Source of the DNA: Novosphingobium sp. AAP83
GTDB lineage: Bacteria; Pseudomonadota; Alphaproteobacteria; Sphingomonadales; Sphingomonadaceae
Direction: 5' to 3'
Assembly: GCF_001295795.1 (NCBI RefSeq)
Contig: NZ_LJHY01000020.1
Coordinates: 124,001-188,000, forward strand
Length of the DNA stretch: 64,000 nucleotides
Positions 17,048 to 27,267 of this stretch are shown here, piece by piece. The notes beneath the pieces are model-generated. The model saw only the letters and a program-made list of their open reading frames with translations, made no database searches and was not told the origin of the DNA. Positions within the stretch are counted from its first letter, which is position 1. Each line of letters starts with the position of its first letter. A program made the position numbers and the translations under genes.

Positions 17048-17641
17048 ATGGCGGATATCGCGCGAATTACCGAGGTTATCGAACCCGAGGTCAAGGCACT
17101 CGGCTTTGATCTCGTGCGCGTGCGCTTGTTCAAGGGCGGCGAGATCGGTGATGAAGAGCATACGCTCCAGATTATGGCGGAACGCCCCGAAACCGGCCAG
17201 TTGGTAATCGAAGATTGCGCTGCGCTTTCGCGCCGTGTCTCTGACCGGTTCGATGAACTCGAAGATGCTGGTGAGAACCTGATTGTTGAGGCGTATCGCC
17301 TTGAAGTGTCATCGCCCGGTATTGATCGTCCGTTAACGCGCGTGAAGGATTATCTCGCGTGGGCGGGCCACGAAGTGCGCATTACGATGCTCAATCCGAT
17401 CGAAGGCAACCGCAAGTCGCTCAACGGCGAATTGGTCGGCCTTGAAGATGATGTGGTCACGCTGGACGAACGCAAGTCCGGCCGCGTGAGCTTTCCGCTG
17501 GCCGATGTGCAATATGCCAAGCTTGTCCTGACCGACAAGCTCATCGCCGCTTCCCGCCCGCTGGATACCAGCGGTATTGACGAAGAAATTCTCGGCTTCG
17601 ATGACGAGCCGGGTGAAATCCCAGAAGAACAGGAAGACTGA
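17048..17641 (+). CDS. rimP: Ribosome maturation factor RimP
   Basis: A 197-residue protein, first gene of the conserved nusA-infB operon. The N-terminal domain carries LGFDLVRVRLFKGG...LQIMAERPETGQLVIEDCAALSRRVSDRFDE, and the junction YRLEVSSPGIDRPLT is the family hallmark. It assists maturation of the 30S subunit. The acidic C-terminal extension is typical of sphingomonads. The nusA start follows after 3 bases. Confidence 0.95.
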   Translation: MADIARITEVIEPEVKALGFDLVRVRLFKGGEIGDEEHTLQIMAERPETGQLVIEDCAALSRRVSDRFDELEDAGENLIVEAYRLEVSSPGIDRPLTRVKDYLAWAGHEVRITMLNPIEGNRKSLNGELVGLEDDVVTLDERKSGRVSFPLADVQYAKLVLTDKLIAASRPLDTSGIDEEILGFDDEPGEIPEEQED

Positions 17642-17644
17642 CCC

Positions 17645-19279
17645 ATGGCCAGTGCGATTTCCGCCAATCGTGCAGAACTGCTTGCAATCGCCAACGCGGT
17701 TGCCACCGAGAAGATGATCGACAAGTCGATCGTCATCGAGGCGATGGAAGAAGCAATTCAAAAGTCTGCGCGCAACCGTTACGGTGCCGAAAACGATATT
17801 CGCGCAAAGCTTGATCCGCGCACGGGCGATCTGCGCTTGTGGCGCGTGGTCGAAGTGGTGGAAGTGGTGGAAGACTACTTCAAGCAGGTCGATCTCAAGC
17901 AGGGTGAAAAGCTGCAACCGGGCGCGCAAGTTGGCGATTTTATCGTCGATCCGCTGCCGCCGGTTGATCTTGGCCGTATCGATGCGCAATCGGCAAAGCA
18001 GGTGATCTTCCAGAAGGTCCGCGATGCAGAACGTGACCGCCAGTATGACGAGTTCAAGGACCGCGCAGGCGAAGTTATCACCGGGGTGATCAAGTCGGTC
18101 GAGTTCGGCCACGTGATCGTCAACCTCGGTCGCGCCGAAGGCGTGATCCGCCGCGATCAGCAGATTCCGCGCGAAGTGCCGCGTGTTGGTGAACGCGTCC
18201 GCGCGCTGATCATGAAGGTTGAGCGACAGAACCGCGGTCCGCAGATTTTCCTTTCTCGCGCGCACCCCGAATTCATGAAAAAGCTGTTCGCGCAGGAAGT
18301 CCCCGAAATCTATGATGGCATCATCACCATTATGGCCGCCGCGCGCGATCCCGGCAGCCGCGCCAAGATCGGCGTGATCAGCCGCGATAGCAGCATCGAT
18401 CCGGTCGGCGCCTGCGTCGGCATGAAAGGAAGCCGCGTTCAGGCCGTTGTGCAGGAATTGCAGGGCGAAAAGATCGACATCATCCCCTGGAGCGAAGACA
18501 CCGCGACTTTCGTGGTCAACGCGCTTCAGCCAGCCACCGTCAGCCGCGTGGTGATCGATGAAGAAGAAAGCCGCATCGAAGTCGTCGTGCCTGACGATCA
18601 GCTTTCGCTCGCCATTGGCCGTCGCGGCCAGAACGTGCGCTTGGCCTCGTCGCTGACCGGTTCTGCGATCGACATCATGACCGAGGCGGAAGCTTCGGAA
18701 AAGCGCCAGAAGGAATTCGCCGAGCGCTCGAAGATGTTCGAAGAAGAGCTCGACGTTGATGAAACCTTGTCGCAATTGCTGGTAGCTGAAGGCTTCAGCG
18801 AGCTGGACGAAGTGGCCTACATCGATATCTCTGAACTCGCCGCCATCGAAGGCTTCGACGAAGAGCTCGGCCAGGAACTGCAAAGCCGTGCGACCGAAGC
18901 TATCGAGCGCCGCGAAGAAGCGCTGCGCACGCAGCGCCGTGATCTGGGCGTTGAAGATGCCTTGGCGGACATTCCGCACCTCACCGAAGCCATGCTGGTC
19001 ACACTCGGCAAGGCAAGCATCAAGACGCTCGATGATCTGGCCGATCTTGCGACTGACGAACTTATCGCGAAGAAGCGCGTTGAGCAGCGCCGCCGCAACG
19101 ACAAGGCCCCGCGTGAGCGGACCGAGCGGTCTGAGCGTACCGAAGACAAGGGCGGCGTCCTTGGCGAATATGGCCTGAGCGAAGAGCAGGGCAACGAAAT
19201 CATCATGGCAGCCCGCGCCCACTGGTTCGACGAAGAACCACAAGCTGAGGAGGCCGCCCATGCGGAACCCTCACAATGA
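17645..19279 (+). CDS. nusA: Transcription termination/antitermination factor NusA
   Basis: A 544-residue NusA with the full domain order: N-terminal RNA-polymerase-binding domain (1-130), S1 domain (around 135-200, GEVITGVIKSVEFGHVIVNLGRAEGVI), two KH domains (VGACVGMKGSRVQAVVQEL and LAIGRRGQNVRLAS), and two C-terminal helix-hairpin-helix acidic repeats beginning with LLVAEGFSELDEVAYI. It binds elongating polymerase and modulates pausing and Rho-dependent termination. Its 3' end overlaps the next gene by 20 bases. Confidence 0.97.
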   Translation: MASAISANRAELLAIANAVATEKMIDKSIVIEAMEEAIQKSARNRYGAENDIRAKLDPRTGDLRLWRVVEVVEVVEDYFKQVDLKQGEKLQPGAQVGDFIVDPLPPVDLGRIDAQSAKQVIFQKVRDAERDRQYDEFKDRAGEVITGVIKSVEFGHVIVNLGRAEGVIRRDQQIPREVPRVGERVRALIMKVERQNRGPQIFLSRAHPEFMKKLFAQEVPEIYDGIITIMAAARDPGSRAKIGVISRDSSIDPVGACVGMKGSRVQAVVQELQGEKIDIIPWSEDTATFVVNALQPATVSRVVIDEEESRIEVVVPDDQLSLAIGRRGQNVRLASSLTGSAIDIMTEAEASEKRQKEFAERSKMFEEELDVDETLSQLLVAEGFSELDEVAYIDISELAAIEGFDEELGQELQSRATEAIERREEALRTQRRDLGVEDALADIPHLTEAMLVTLGKASIKTLDDLADLATDELIAKKRVEQRRRNDKAPRERTERSERTEDKGGVLGEYGLSEEQGNEIIMAARAHWFDEEPQAEEAAHAEPSQ

Positions 19280-19997
19280 AGCGCTAAGCTCCGACATTGC
19301 TGATCGCATCCCGGCGGATAAGACTCCGCCGGAGCGCAAGTGCGTGCTGACCGGGCGTCATGATACGCGGGGGGACTTGATCCGCCTCGCGATCTCGCCC
19401 GATGGTGATGTGCTGCCCGATGTTCAGGCGCGTGCCCCCGGGCGCGGCGCCTGGATCGGTGTTTCTCGCGCAGACCTTGAAAAAGCCATTGCGAATAGCA
19501 AACTTAAGGGTGCGTTGGCGCGCGCGTTCAAGGGCGCGAAGCTCAGCATTTCCGATGACCTTGGCGAACGCACCGAATTGGCGCTGCGTCGCACGTTGAC
19601 AGACCGGTTGGGCATCGAACTGCGCGCAGGCAACGTCCTGCTCGGAACTGAACGTATCGCCCAAGGTGCGCGTTCTGGCGCGGTGACGTTCCTCGGCCAT
19701 GCATCCGATGCTGGCACCGACGGGCCAAACAAACTGGCGCAAGCGTGGCGTGTGGGCGAGGGGGCCGAGGGCTCAGGGCTTAAAGGCACAATCTTGCCGC
19801 TGGACCGAGCGGCGTTGTCTGTGGCATTGGGCCGCGACAACGTCGTACACTTGGCGCTTACTGATCCGATTGCGACCGAACGAGTCGCCGGGCCACTGAA
19901 GCGTTTGATGCACTTTCTCGGGCACGAGACCGATGATGCTGCGCTGCCGGATGACGGCATGGCGGCTGACGACGATATTGATACGAAGGGCGACTGA
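19260..19997 (+). CDS. YlxR/DUF448-L7Ae-like RNA-binding protein
   Basis: A 245-residue protein in the canonical position between nusA and infB. Residues about 22-95 form the YlxR domain (PERKCVLTGRHDTRGDLIRLAISPDGDVLPD and RAPGRGAWI), a small positively charged RNA-binding fold. The remainder resembles the L7Ae/L30e-like domain found fused to YlxR in alphaproteobacteria (LLGTERIAQGARSGAVTFLGHASDAG). The Asp-rich tail is low complexity. The start at 19260 overlaps nusA. Its molecular role in this group is not well established. Confidence 0.87.
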   Translation: MRNPHNEALSSDIADRIPADKTPPERKCVLTGRHDTRGDLIRLAISPDGDVLPDVQARAPGRGAWIGVSRADLEKAIANSKLKGALARAFKGAKLSISDDLGERTELALRRTLTDRLGIELRAGNVLLGTERIAQGARSGAVTFLGHASDAGTDGPNKLAQAWRVGEGAEGSGLKGTILPLDRAALSVALGRDNVVHLALTDPIATERVAGPLKRLMHFLGHETDDAALPDDGMAADDDIDTKGD

Positions 19998-20002
19998 GTT
20001 AA

Positions 20003-22621
<2,619 letters not shown>

Positions 22622-22631
22622 GGTTCTGAAA

Positions 22632-22659
22632 CCCTCGTCGTGCGGAAGCGCGACGGGGG
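22632..22659. terminator. Strong hairpin after infB
   Basis: A 9-base stem with one G-U pair (CCCTCGTCG / CGACGGGGG) extended by three inner pairs, including one G-U pair, and a GGAA tetraloop. There is no U-run, so it is either a 3'-end stabilising structure or a partial terminator that separates infB from the micro-gene. Confidence 0.5.
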
Positions 22660-22671
22660 CACTCCGCAACA

Positions 22672-22704
22672 CCCTTTCCGGGGTCGCTACCAGCGACAGA
22701 AGGG
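22672..22704 (+). promoter_or_regulatory. Hairpin that can mask the ribosome binding site of the 33-codon gene
   Basis: CCCTT at 22672 can pair with AAGGG at 22700, the beginning of the Shine-Dalgarno stretch, around an inner perfect stem GTCGCT/AGCGAC. Such masking would keep translation low unless the structure opens. Pairing was judged by eye. Confidence 0.45.
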
Positions 22705-22716
22705 AAGGTGATTTTT

Positions 22717-22818
22717 GTGGATGTAGATACAGTTGTGGTTCTGGTTCTCGGCGTGGCGACACTCGTGGTCGGTTTCGTCGGTCTGGTGATCAAGCTTATT
22801 GAGCTTAGTCGCAAGTAA
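22717..22818 (+). CDS. 33-residue membrane peptide, resembles holin-like type I toxins
   Basis: Starts at GTG, 8 bases after AAGG. The peptide is almost entirely one hydrophobic helix (VVVLVLGVATLVVGFVGLVIKLI) with a short acidic start and a basic tail ending SRK. This is the general pattern of the small putative holin-like toxins (Hol_Tox) of Firmicutes, which are read from structured mRNAs with an antisense regulator. The resemblance is from pattern memory, not a search. It is flanked on both sides by strong hairpins and lies in a conserved housekeeping operon. It could instead be a conserved membrane micropeptide without toxicity. Confidence 0.5.
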   Translation: MDVDTVVVLVLGVATLVVGFVGLVIKLIELSRK

Positions 22819-22826
22819 ACCGGTGA

Positions 22827-22852
22827 GGGGATGCTGTAGCAGCGGCATCCCC
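22827..22852. repeat. First of two tandem hairpins sharing a loop sequence
   Basis: Perfect 8-base stem GGGGATGC/GCATCCCC with a 10-base loop containing GTAGCAGCG, 8 bases after the micro-gene stop. Confidence 0.6.
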
Positions 22853-22862
22853 GATACCAAAA

Positions 22863-22890
22863 GAGCCCGGACGTAGCAGCGTCCGGGCTC
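22863..22890 (-). terminator. Second tandem hairpin, with a U-run in minus orientation
   Basis: Perfect 11-base stem GAGCCCGGACG/CGTCCGGGCTC whose loop region repeats GTAGCAGCG from the first hairpin. On the minus strand it is followed directly by TTTT, so it could end a short antisense RNA running toward the micro-gene; on the plus strand no U-run follows. Confidence 0.5.
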
Positions 22891-22961
22891 CGGGTTGGTG
22901 AAATGGATATTTCAACCGTTGTGGTTCACCAACAATAACACTTTCGCCGGAAAATGCAAGA

Positions 22962-23498
22962 ATGACCCGCTACGTCGCCCTGTTCGGTTCCATCAATGTC
23001 GGCGGCAATCGCTTGACGATGGCGGACTTGCGCCATGCGTTCGAGCGCGAAGGGCTGACCGGCCTCGAAACCGTGGTCGCCAGCGGCAATCTGCTGTTCG
23101 AATACGATGACCGCCCTCTGGATGGCCTCGAAGACTTGTTCGCCCACGTCATGCTCGACCGCTTCGATTTCGACAGCTTCGTCGCCGTCCGCAATCGCGA
23201 GGCTATGGCAGAGGCCATCGAAGGCAACCCCTTCACCGGCATCGGCGCGGACAATCTGGTGCACACCATGTTCCTCGGCACGCAGCCTGATCAATCCGCG
23301 TTCGATAAACTTGCCGCCGATCAGGCGATGCGCGGCATGGAAAAAATGGCCATCGGCAACCGCAGCATCTATATCGATTTTGCCAATGGCGTTGGCGAAA
23401 GCAAGCTGACCGGCGCTTTCATCGAACGCCGTCTCGGCACACGCGGCACCGCGCGCAACGTGCGCTCGATTGCCCGTATCTTAGCGAAAATGAGTTAG
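22962..23498 (+). CDS. DUF1697 family protein
   Basis: A 178-residue protein matching DUF1697 from its first residues: [43 protein letters not shown], a pattern of two alpha/beta units with a conserved GN and SGN, and a C-terminal LTRNVRSI-like segment ([13 protein letters not shown]). The function of the family is unknown. It lies between the infB region and rbfA, with 2 bases to the rbfA start, so it may share the operon. Confidence 0.85.
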   Translation: MTRYVALFGSINVGGNRLTMADLRHAFEREGLTGLETVVASGNLLFEYDDRPLDGLEDLFAHVMLDRFDFDSFVAVRNREAMAEAIEGNPFTGIGADNLVHTMFLGTQPDQSAFDKLAADQAMRGMEKMAIGNRSIYIDFANGVGESKLTGAFIERRLGTRGTARNVRSIARILAKMS

Positions 23499-23500
23499 AC

Positions 23501-23893
23501 TTGGCCAAACAGACCACCCCCGAAAGCCGTTCCGTCCGCCTGCTGAAAGTGGGCGAACAAGTGCGCCACATCCTGTCAGAACTGCTGATGCGGCAGGTCG
23601 TCCATGATGATGTACTGCGCTCCCACACGGTTTCGGTCACTGAAGTGCGCATGTCGCCCGATCTGCAACACGCCTCGGTATTCGTGAAGGCGCTTCTGGG
23701 TGAGGACGAGGAAATCGTGCTCAAAGCCTTGCGCACCAACACCGCGTTTTTCCAGCGCGAGGTGGCCCAGCGGCTGCGCCTGAAGTTCGCGCCCAAAGTG
23801 AAGTTTTTGCCCGATGAAAGCTTCGATATGGCCACCCGTATTGAATCCCTGCTGGCCGATCCAAAGGTCAAGCGCGATCTGGGCGAGGCTTAA
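23501..23893 (+). CDS. rbfA: 30S ribosome-binding factor RbfA
   Basis: A 130-residue KH-fold protein starting at TTG, 2 bases after the DUF1697 stop. The pattern [27 protein letters not shown]...[18 protein letters not shown] and the C-terminal [18 protein letters not shown] are typical. It acts late in 30S maturation and in cold adaptation. The stop codon overlaps the stop of the convergent YceI gene within the TTAA sequence. Confidence 0.95.
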   Translation: MAKQTTPESRSVRLLKVGEQVRHILSELLMRQVVHDDVLRSHTVSVTEVRMSPDLQHASVFVKALLGEDEEIVLKALRTNTAFFQREVAQRLRLKFAPKVKFLPDESFDMATRIESLLADPKVKRDLGEA

Positions 23894-24498
23894 CGCGGCA
23901 CCATTGCTGCGTTGATGGTGATCGTTACCGTCTTGGCCACGATAAAACGATAGGCGTTCATTCCGAACTCGGTGCGGTCAATCTTGGTTTGCGCTGTAAA
24001 CTGGATGGGCTCTTTGCCCGTTGCTGCAGCGGGAGGCTTGGCAAAACTCACGCTAAGCAGAACCGGATGGGTGATATCCTTTGCCGTCAGACTTCCGCTG
24101 ATCTGCGCGGTCACAGGTCCGGTCATTCTCAAACCGCGTCCGATGAAATGGACTTTCGGATGGTGTTCTACATCAAAGAAGTCCGGCCCGCGCAGCCGTT
24201 CCAGGGTGACAGAATCCCCAGCCTCCAAAGCTGTCGCATCCAGATCGACATTGAGTTGGATCGTGTCGAGGCGCTTGGGGGCCAGCACGATCCTGCCGCT
24301 CACTTTGGGGAAGCGCGCTGTCTTGCTCGCAATGCCAAAGAAACCTACGCGCGCGTTCACTCTGCTCAAGCTTGGATCGAGCGTATATTGCAGCTGGCCT
24401 ACGATTGCAGGCGCCTGCGCGGACGCAGACAATGCTGGCAGAATGAGGAGCAGGACGCCCATCGCGGACATCACACGTCCTGTCATTGGTCGGTTCAT
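23890..24498 (-). CDS. YceI-family periplasmic lipid-binding protein
   Basis: A 202-residue protein from the ATG at 24498, which has GGAG six bases before it and gives a clean signal peptide ([16 protein letters not shown]). The mature part follows the YceI lipocalin-like fold: [54 protein letters not shown], and a final [11 protein letters not shown] strand. YceI proteins bind isoprenoid or polyprenyl chains in a beta-barrel. It converges on rbfA and is divergent from the thymidine kinase gene. Confidence 0.9.
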   Translation of the reverse strand: MNRPMTGRVMSAMGVLLLILPALSASAQAPAIVGQLQYTLDPSLSRVNARVGFFGIASKTARFPKVSGRIVLAPKRLDTIQLNVDLDATALEAGDSVTLERLRGPDFFDVEHHPKVHFIGRGLRMTGPVTAQISGSLTAKDITHPVLLSVSFAKPPAAATGKEPIQFTAQTKIDRTEFGMNAYRFIVAKTVTITINAAMVPR

Positions 24499-24571
24499 GC
24501 GCTGCTCCACGTCGAATAATCGCTGACACCCTATGGCATTCCCGGGCAACGGCATTATGGCAATGAGGGTA

Positions 24572-25147
24572 ATGGCCAAGCTCTACTTTTACTACGCCAG
24601 CATGAACGCAGGCAAATCAACCAACCTGCTCCAGGCGGAATTCAATTACCGCGAGCGGGGCATGGCGACGATGTTATGGACGGCATCGATTGATGATCGG
24701 GGCGGAGATCGGGCGATTGAAAGCCGCATCGGCCTTCACGCAGAGGCGTACCGGTTTGATCGCACAACAGATTTGTGGGAAAGCGTGCACTCCGCCAGTG
24801 CCGTAGAGCCGTTGTCTTGCGTGCTCGTCGATGAAGCGCAGTTCCTGTCGAAAGCGCAAGTCTGGCAATTGGCGCGCGTCGCGGACGAGGGTAGCATTCC
24901 GGTGCTGTGCTATGGCCTGCGCACCGATTTTCAGGGCGAATTGTTCGAAGGTGCCGGAGCCTTGCTCGGCATCGCGGACTCGCTCGTCGAACTCAAAGCC
25001 GTTTGCCATTGCGGCCGCAAGGCCACGATGAACTTGCGCGTGGATGAAAGCGGCGCAGCCGTTCGTGCCGGTGCGCAGACCGAGATTGGCGGAAACGACC
25101 GCTACGTTGCGCTCTGCCGAAAACATTTTAGCGAGGCTATGCAATGA
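24572..25147 (+). CDS. tdk: Thymidine kinase (type II)
   Basis: A 191-residue enzyme that phosphorylates thymidine with ATP for salvage. I start at the ATG at 24572, so the protein opens with AKLYFYYASMNAGKSTNLL, the P-loop. The Walker B strand is VLVDEAQFL, and a zinc-binding CHCGRKA lies near residue 158. In-frame ATGs upstream (24533, 24557, 24563) would add residues not seen in the family. Its stop overlaps the next start (ATGA). Confidence 0.94.
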   Translation: MAKLYFYYASMNAGKSTNLLQAEFNYRERGMATMLWTASIDDRGGDRAIESRIGLHAEAYRFDRTTDLWESVHSASAVEPLSCVLVDEAQFLSKAQVWQLARVADEGSIPVLCYGLRTDFQGELFEGAGALLGIADSLVELKAVCHCGRKATMNLRVDESGAAVRAGAQTEIGGNDRYVALCRKHFSEAMQ

Positions 25148-25851
25148 ACCCCGAAGGCATGATCTGGTCGATTGCCACAGTGGCGATCCCGATGATCCTT
25201 GCGATTGTCTTCCACGAAGTCGCGCATGGCTGGATGGCGCGCGCGCTGGGTGATCCCACGGCCGCCGATGCCAAGCGACTAAGCCTTAACCCGCTGCGCC
25301 ATGTCGATCTGTTTGGCACAATCATCCTGCCGGGCCTTCTGAAACTGACAGGTGCTCCGGTGTTCGGTTGGGCCAAGCCGGTGCCGGTCGATTTCCGCCG
25401 CTTGCGCAATCCGCGTTGGGGCATGGTTGCGGTGGCAGCAGCGGGGCCGGGGGTGAACTTCATCCTTGCAGCAGTCGCCGCCATCGCGCTCGGGCTTCTG
25501 GTGCGGGCAACCGATGCTTCGGTAGAGCCGGGTTTGCCCGTGCTGTTCTTCGCCGATAACTTGCGCAATTTCCTGCTCGTCAACCTGTTCCTCGGCACGT
25601 TCAATCTGCTGCCGATCCCGCCGTTTGATGGCTCGCGCATCGTGATGGGCATCCTGCCCGCGCCACTCGCACACGCTTATGCCAAAGTGGAGCGCTATGG
25701 CCTGCTCGTCGTCTTCGCGATCCTCGTGATCCTGCCCTATATCTTCCCTCAACTTCGCCTGATCGAGCGCGTTGTTGGCCCGCCCGTCCAATGGATGGCC
25801 GAACACCTTGCACTACTGGCATCAACTGTCGCCGGTCCGGAGCCGATGTAA
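25144..25851 (+). CDS. Site-2 protease family zinc metalloprotease (M50)
   Basis: A 235-residue membrane protease. The active-site HExxH is His24-Glu25-x2-His28 in the first transmembrane segment (VFHEVAHGWMA), and the third ligand is in NLLPIPPFDGSR (NxxPxPPxDG). Five to six hydrophobic segments are seen and no PDZ domain is present, as in the short YwhC-like branch of the family. Targets are unknown. It overlaps tdk by 4 bases and truB follows after 5 bases. Confidence 0.9.
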   Translation: MNPEGMIWSIATVAIPMILAIVFHEVAHGWMARALGDPTAADAKRLSLNPLRHVDLFGTIILPGLLKLTGAPVFGWAKPVPVDFRRLRNPRWGMVAVAAAGPGVNFILAAVAAIALGLLVRATDASVEPGLPVLFFADNLRNFLLVNLFLGTFNLLPIPPFDGSRIVMGILPAPLAHAYAKVERYGLLVVFAILVILPYIFPQLRLIERVVGPPVQWMAEHLALLASTVAGPEPM

Positions 25852-25856
25852 CCCCG

Positions 25857-26771
25857 ATGGTTGATGGCTGGATCATTCTCGATAAGCCGCTGGGGCTTGG
25901 ATCAACCCAAGGCGTAGCGGCGGTAAAGCGCAACTTGCGGCAGGCGGGTTTTGGCAAAGTCAAAGTCGGCCACGGCGGCACGCTTGATCCGCTGGCCACC
26001 GGCGTCCTGCCCATCGGCATTGGCGAGGCGACGAAGCTCTGCGGGCGAATGCTTGATGCCAGCAAGGTCTACAGCTTTACCATCGGCTTTGGCGTCGAGA
26101 CTGATACGCTCGATCTTGAAGGCAAAGTCATCGCGCAAAGCGAAGTGCGGCCTACGCTAAACAATCTCGAAGCCGCACTGGCCAGCTTCACCGGCCCCAT
26201 CGAACAAGTGCCGCCTGCCTATTCCGCCCTGATGATCGACGGCGCACGCGCCTATGATCTGGCGCGGGCAGGGCAGGAATTCGAAATCAAGTCCCGCGCC
26301 GTCACGATCCATACACTCACCCTTGATGGTACCGAGGGTGAGGCAGGCGCGCTGCAATCAGCAACGCTCACCGCACACGTCTCCAAAGGCACTTATATCC
26401 GAAGCCTAGCGCGCGATATTGCCCGCAGCCTTGGCACCGTGGGCCATGTTACCATGCTGCGCCGTTTGCGGGCCGGGCCGTTTGATTTGGCCCAAGCGAT
26501 TTCGCTGGACAAATTGAACGCGGTCGGCCAAGGCGCGACCCTTGAACACGTACTCTTGCCGTTAGAGGCAGGGCTGGTCGACATCCCGGCTCTTAACCTC
26601 GATCCCGAACAGGCAAGGGCGGTCCGTCAGGGCCGCGTTCTTGCGGGATTGCCCTTTGATGACGGGCTTTACTGGGGACGACTTGGCAATGTGCCTGTCG
26701 CGCTGGTTGAGCTTTCAGGCGGTAGCCTGACTGTCACCCGAGGTTTTAACATCGCCGATGTCGCGGAGTAA
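25857..26771 (+). CDS. truB: tRNA pseudouridine(55) synthase
   Basis: A 304-residue enzyme that converts U55 of tRNAs to pseudouridine. Start at the ATG at 25857, giving [16 protein letters not shown], the usual TruB opening. The catalytic Asp is residue 44 in [16 protein letters not shown]; the motif [19 protein letters not shown] binds the T-arm, and the [14 protein letters not shown] segment holds the conserved Arg. It is followed after 4 bases by rpsO. Confidence 0.96.
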   Translation: MVDGWIILDKPLGLGSTQGVAAVKRNLRQAGFGKVKVGHGGTLDPLATGVLPIGIGEATKLCGRMLDASKVYSFTIGFGVETDTLDLEGKVIAQSEVRPTLNNLEAALASFTGPIEQVPPAYSALMIDGARAYDLARAGQEFEIKSRAVTIHTLTLDGTEGEAGALQSATLTAHVSKGTYIRSLARDIARSLGTVGHVTMLRRLRAGPFDLAQAISLDKLNAVGQGATLEHVLLPLEAGLVDIPALNLDPEQARAVRQGRVLAGLPFDDGLYWGRLGNVPVALVELSGGSLTVTRGFNIADVAE

Positions 26772-26775
26772 ATTT

Positions 26776-27045
26776 ATGTCGATTACCGCTGAAAAGAAGC
26801 AAGAAGTCATTGCCAACCACGCTCGCGCCGAAAACGATACCGGTTCGCCGGAAGTTCAGGTCGCGATCTTGACCAGCCGTATCCACAGTCTGACCGAGCA
26901 TTTCAAGTCCAACCACAAGGACAATCACTCGCGTCGCGGCCTGCTGATGATGGTCAACAAGCGTCGTTCGCTACTTGATTATCTCAAGAAGAAAGATGTG
27001 CCGCGGTATAACGCACTCATCCAGAAGCTTGGTCTTCGTAAGTAA
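26776..27045 (+). CDS. rpsO: 30S ribosomal protein S15
   Basis: An 89-residue protein of exactly the family length, with [22 protein letters not shown] and [18 protein letters not shown] helices (here [25 protein letters not shown]). It binds 16S rRNA early in assembly. The pair rpsO-pnp is conserved in order across proteobacteria; a terminator and palindromic leader separate the two here. Confidence 0.98.
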   Translation: MSITAEKKQEVIANHARAENDTGSPEVQVAILTSRIHSLTEHFKSNHKDNHSRRGLLMMVNKRRSLLDYLKKKDVPRYNALIQKLGLRK

Positions 27046-27053
27046 ACACGCGG

Positions 27054-27077
27054 AGCGGCCCCTAGCGGGCCGCTTTT
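27054..27077 (+). terminator. Rho-independent terminator after rpsO
   Basis: Perfect 8-base stem AGCGGCCC/GGGCCGCT with a 5-base loop, followed by TTTGCGTTT. It probably attenuates read-through into pnp. Confidence 0.8.
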
Positions 27078-27088
27078 GCGTTTAGGGA

Positions 27089-27132
27089 GCATCGCGCGAA
27101 AAGTGGGAACCAGTTTTCGCTTTTCGCGATGC
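27089..27132. repeat. Palindromic repeat in the pnp leader
   Basis: GCATCGCGCGAAAAG pairs with CTTTTCGCGATGC, with a core resembling AGTGGGAACCAGTTTTCGC. This sequence type is a known dispersed palindromic repeat of alphaproteobacteria (recognised from memory). Located between rpsO and pnp, it may form the leader hairpin. Confidence 0.6.
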
Positions 27133-27267
27133 GACCAAGAAATTAGGCGTCTTCGCAATTCGGCAGGACGCCTTCGGGGCACGATAAGCGCCCCACACCG
27201 GACCGGGACGGGAAACCCCGGCAGCAAAAACCCGCGCGCAATTGGGCGGCGGGCTGAAGGAAGCTAA

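Noticed and set aside
17333..19261. 642-codon open frame on the minus strand
   Set aside because: It is the antisense of rimP/nusA, a common artefact in GC-rich codon use, with no family similarity.
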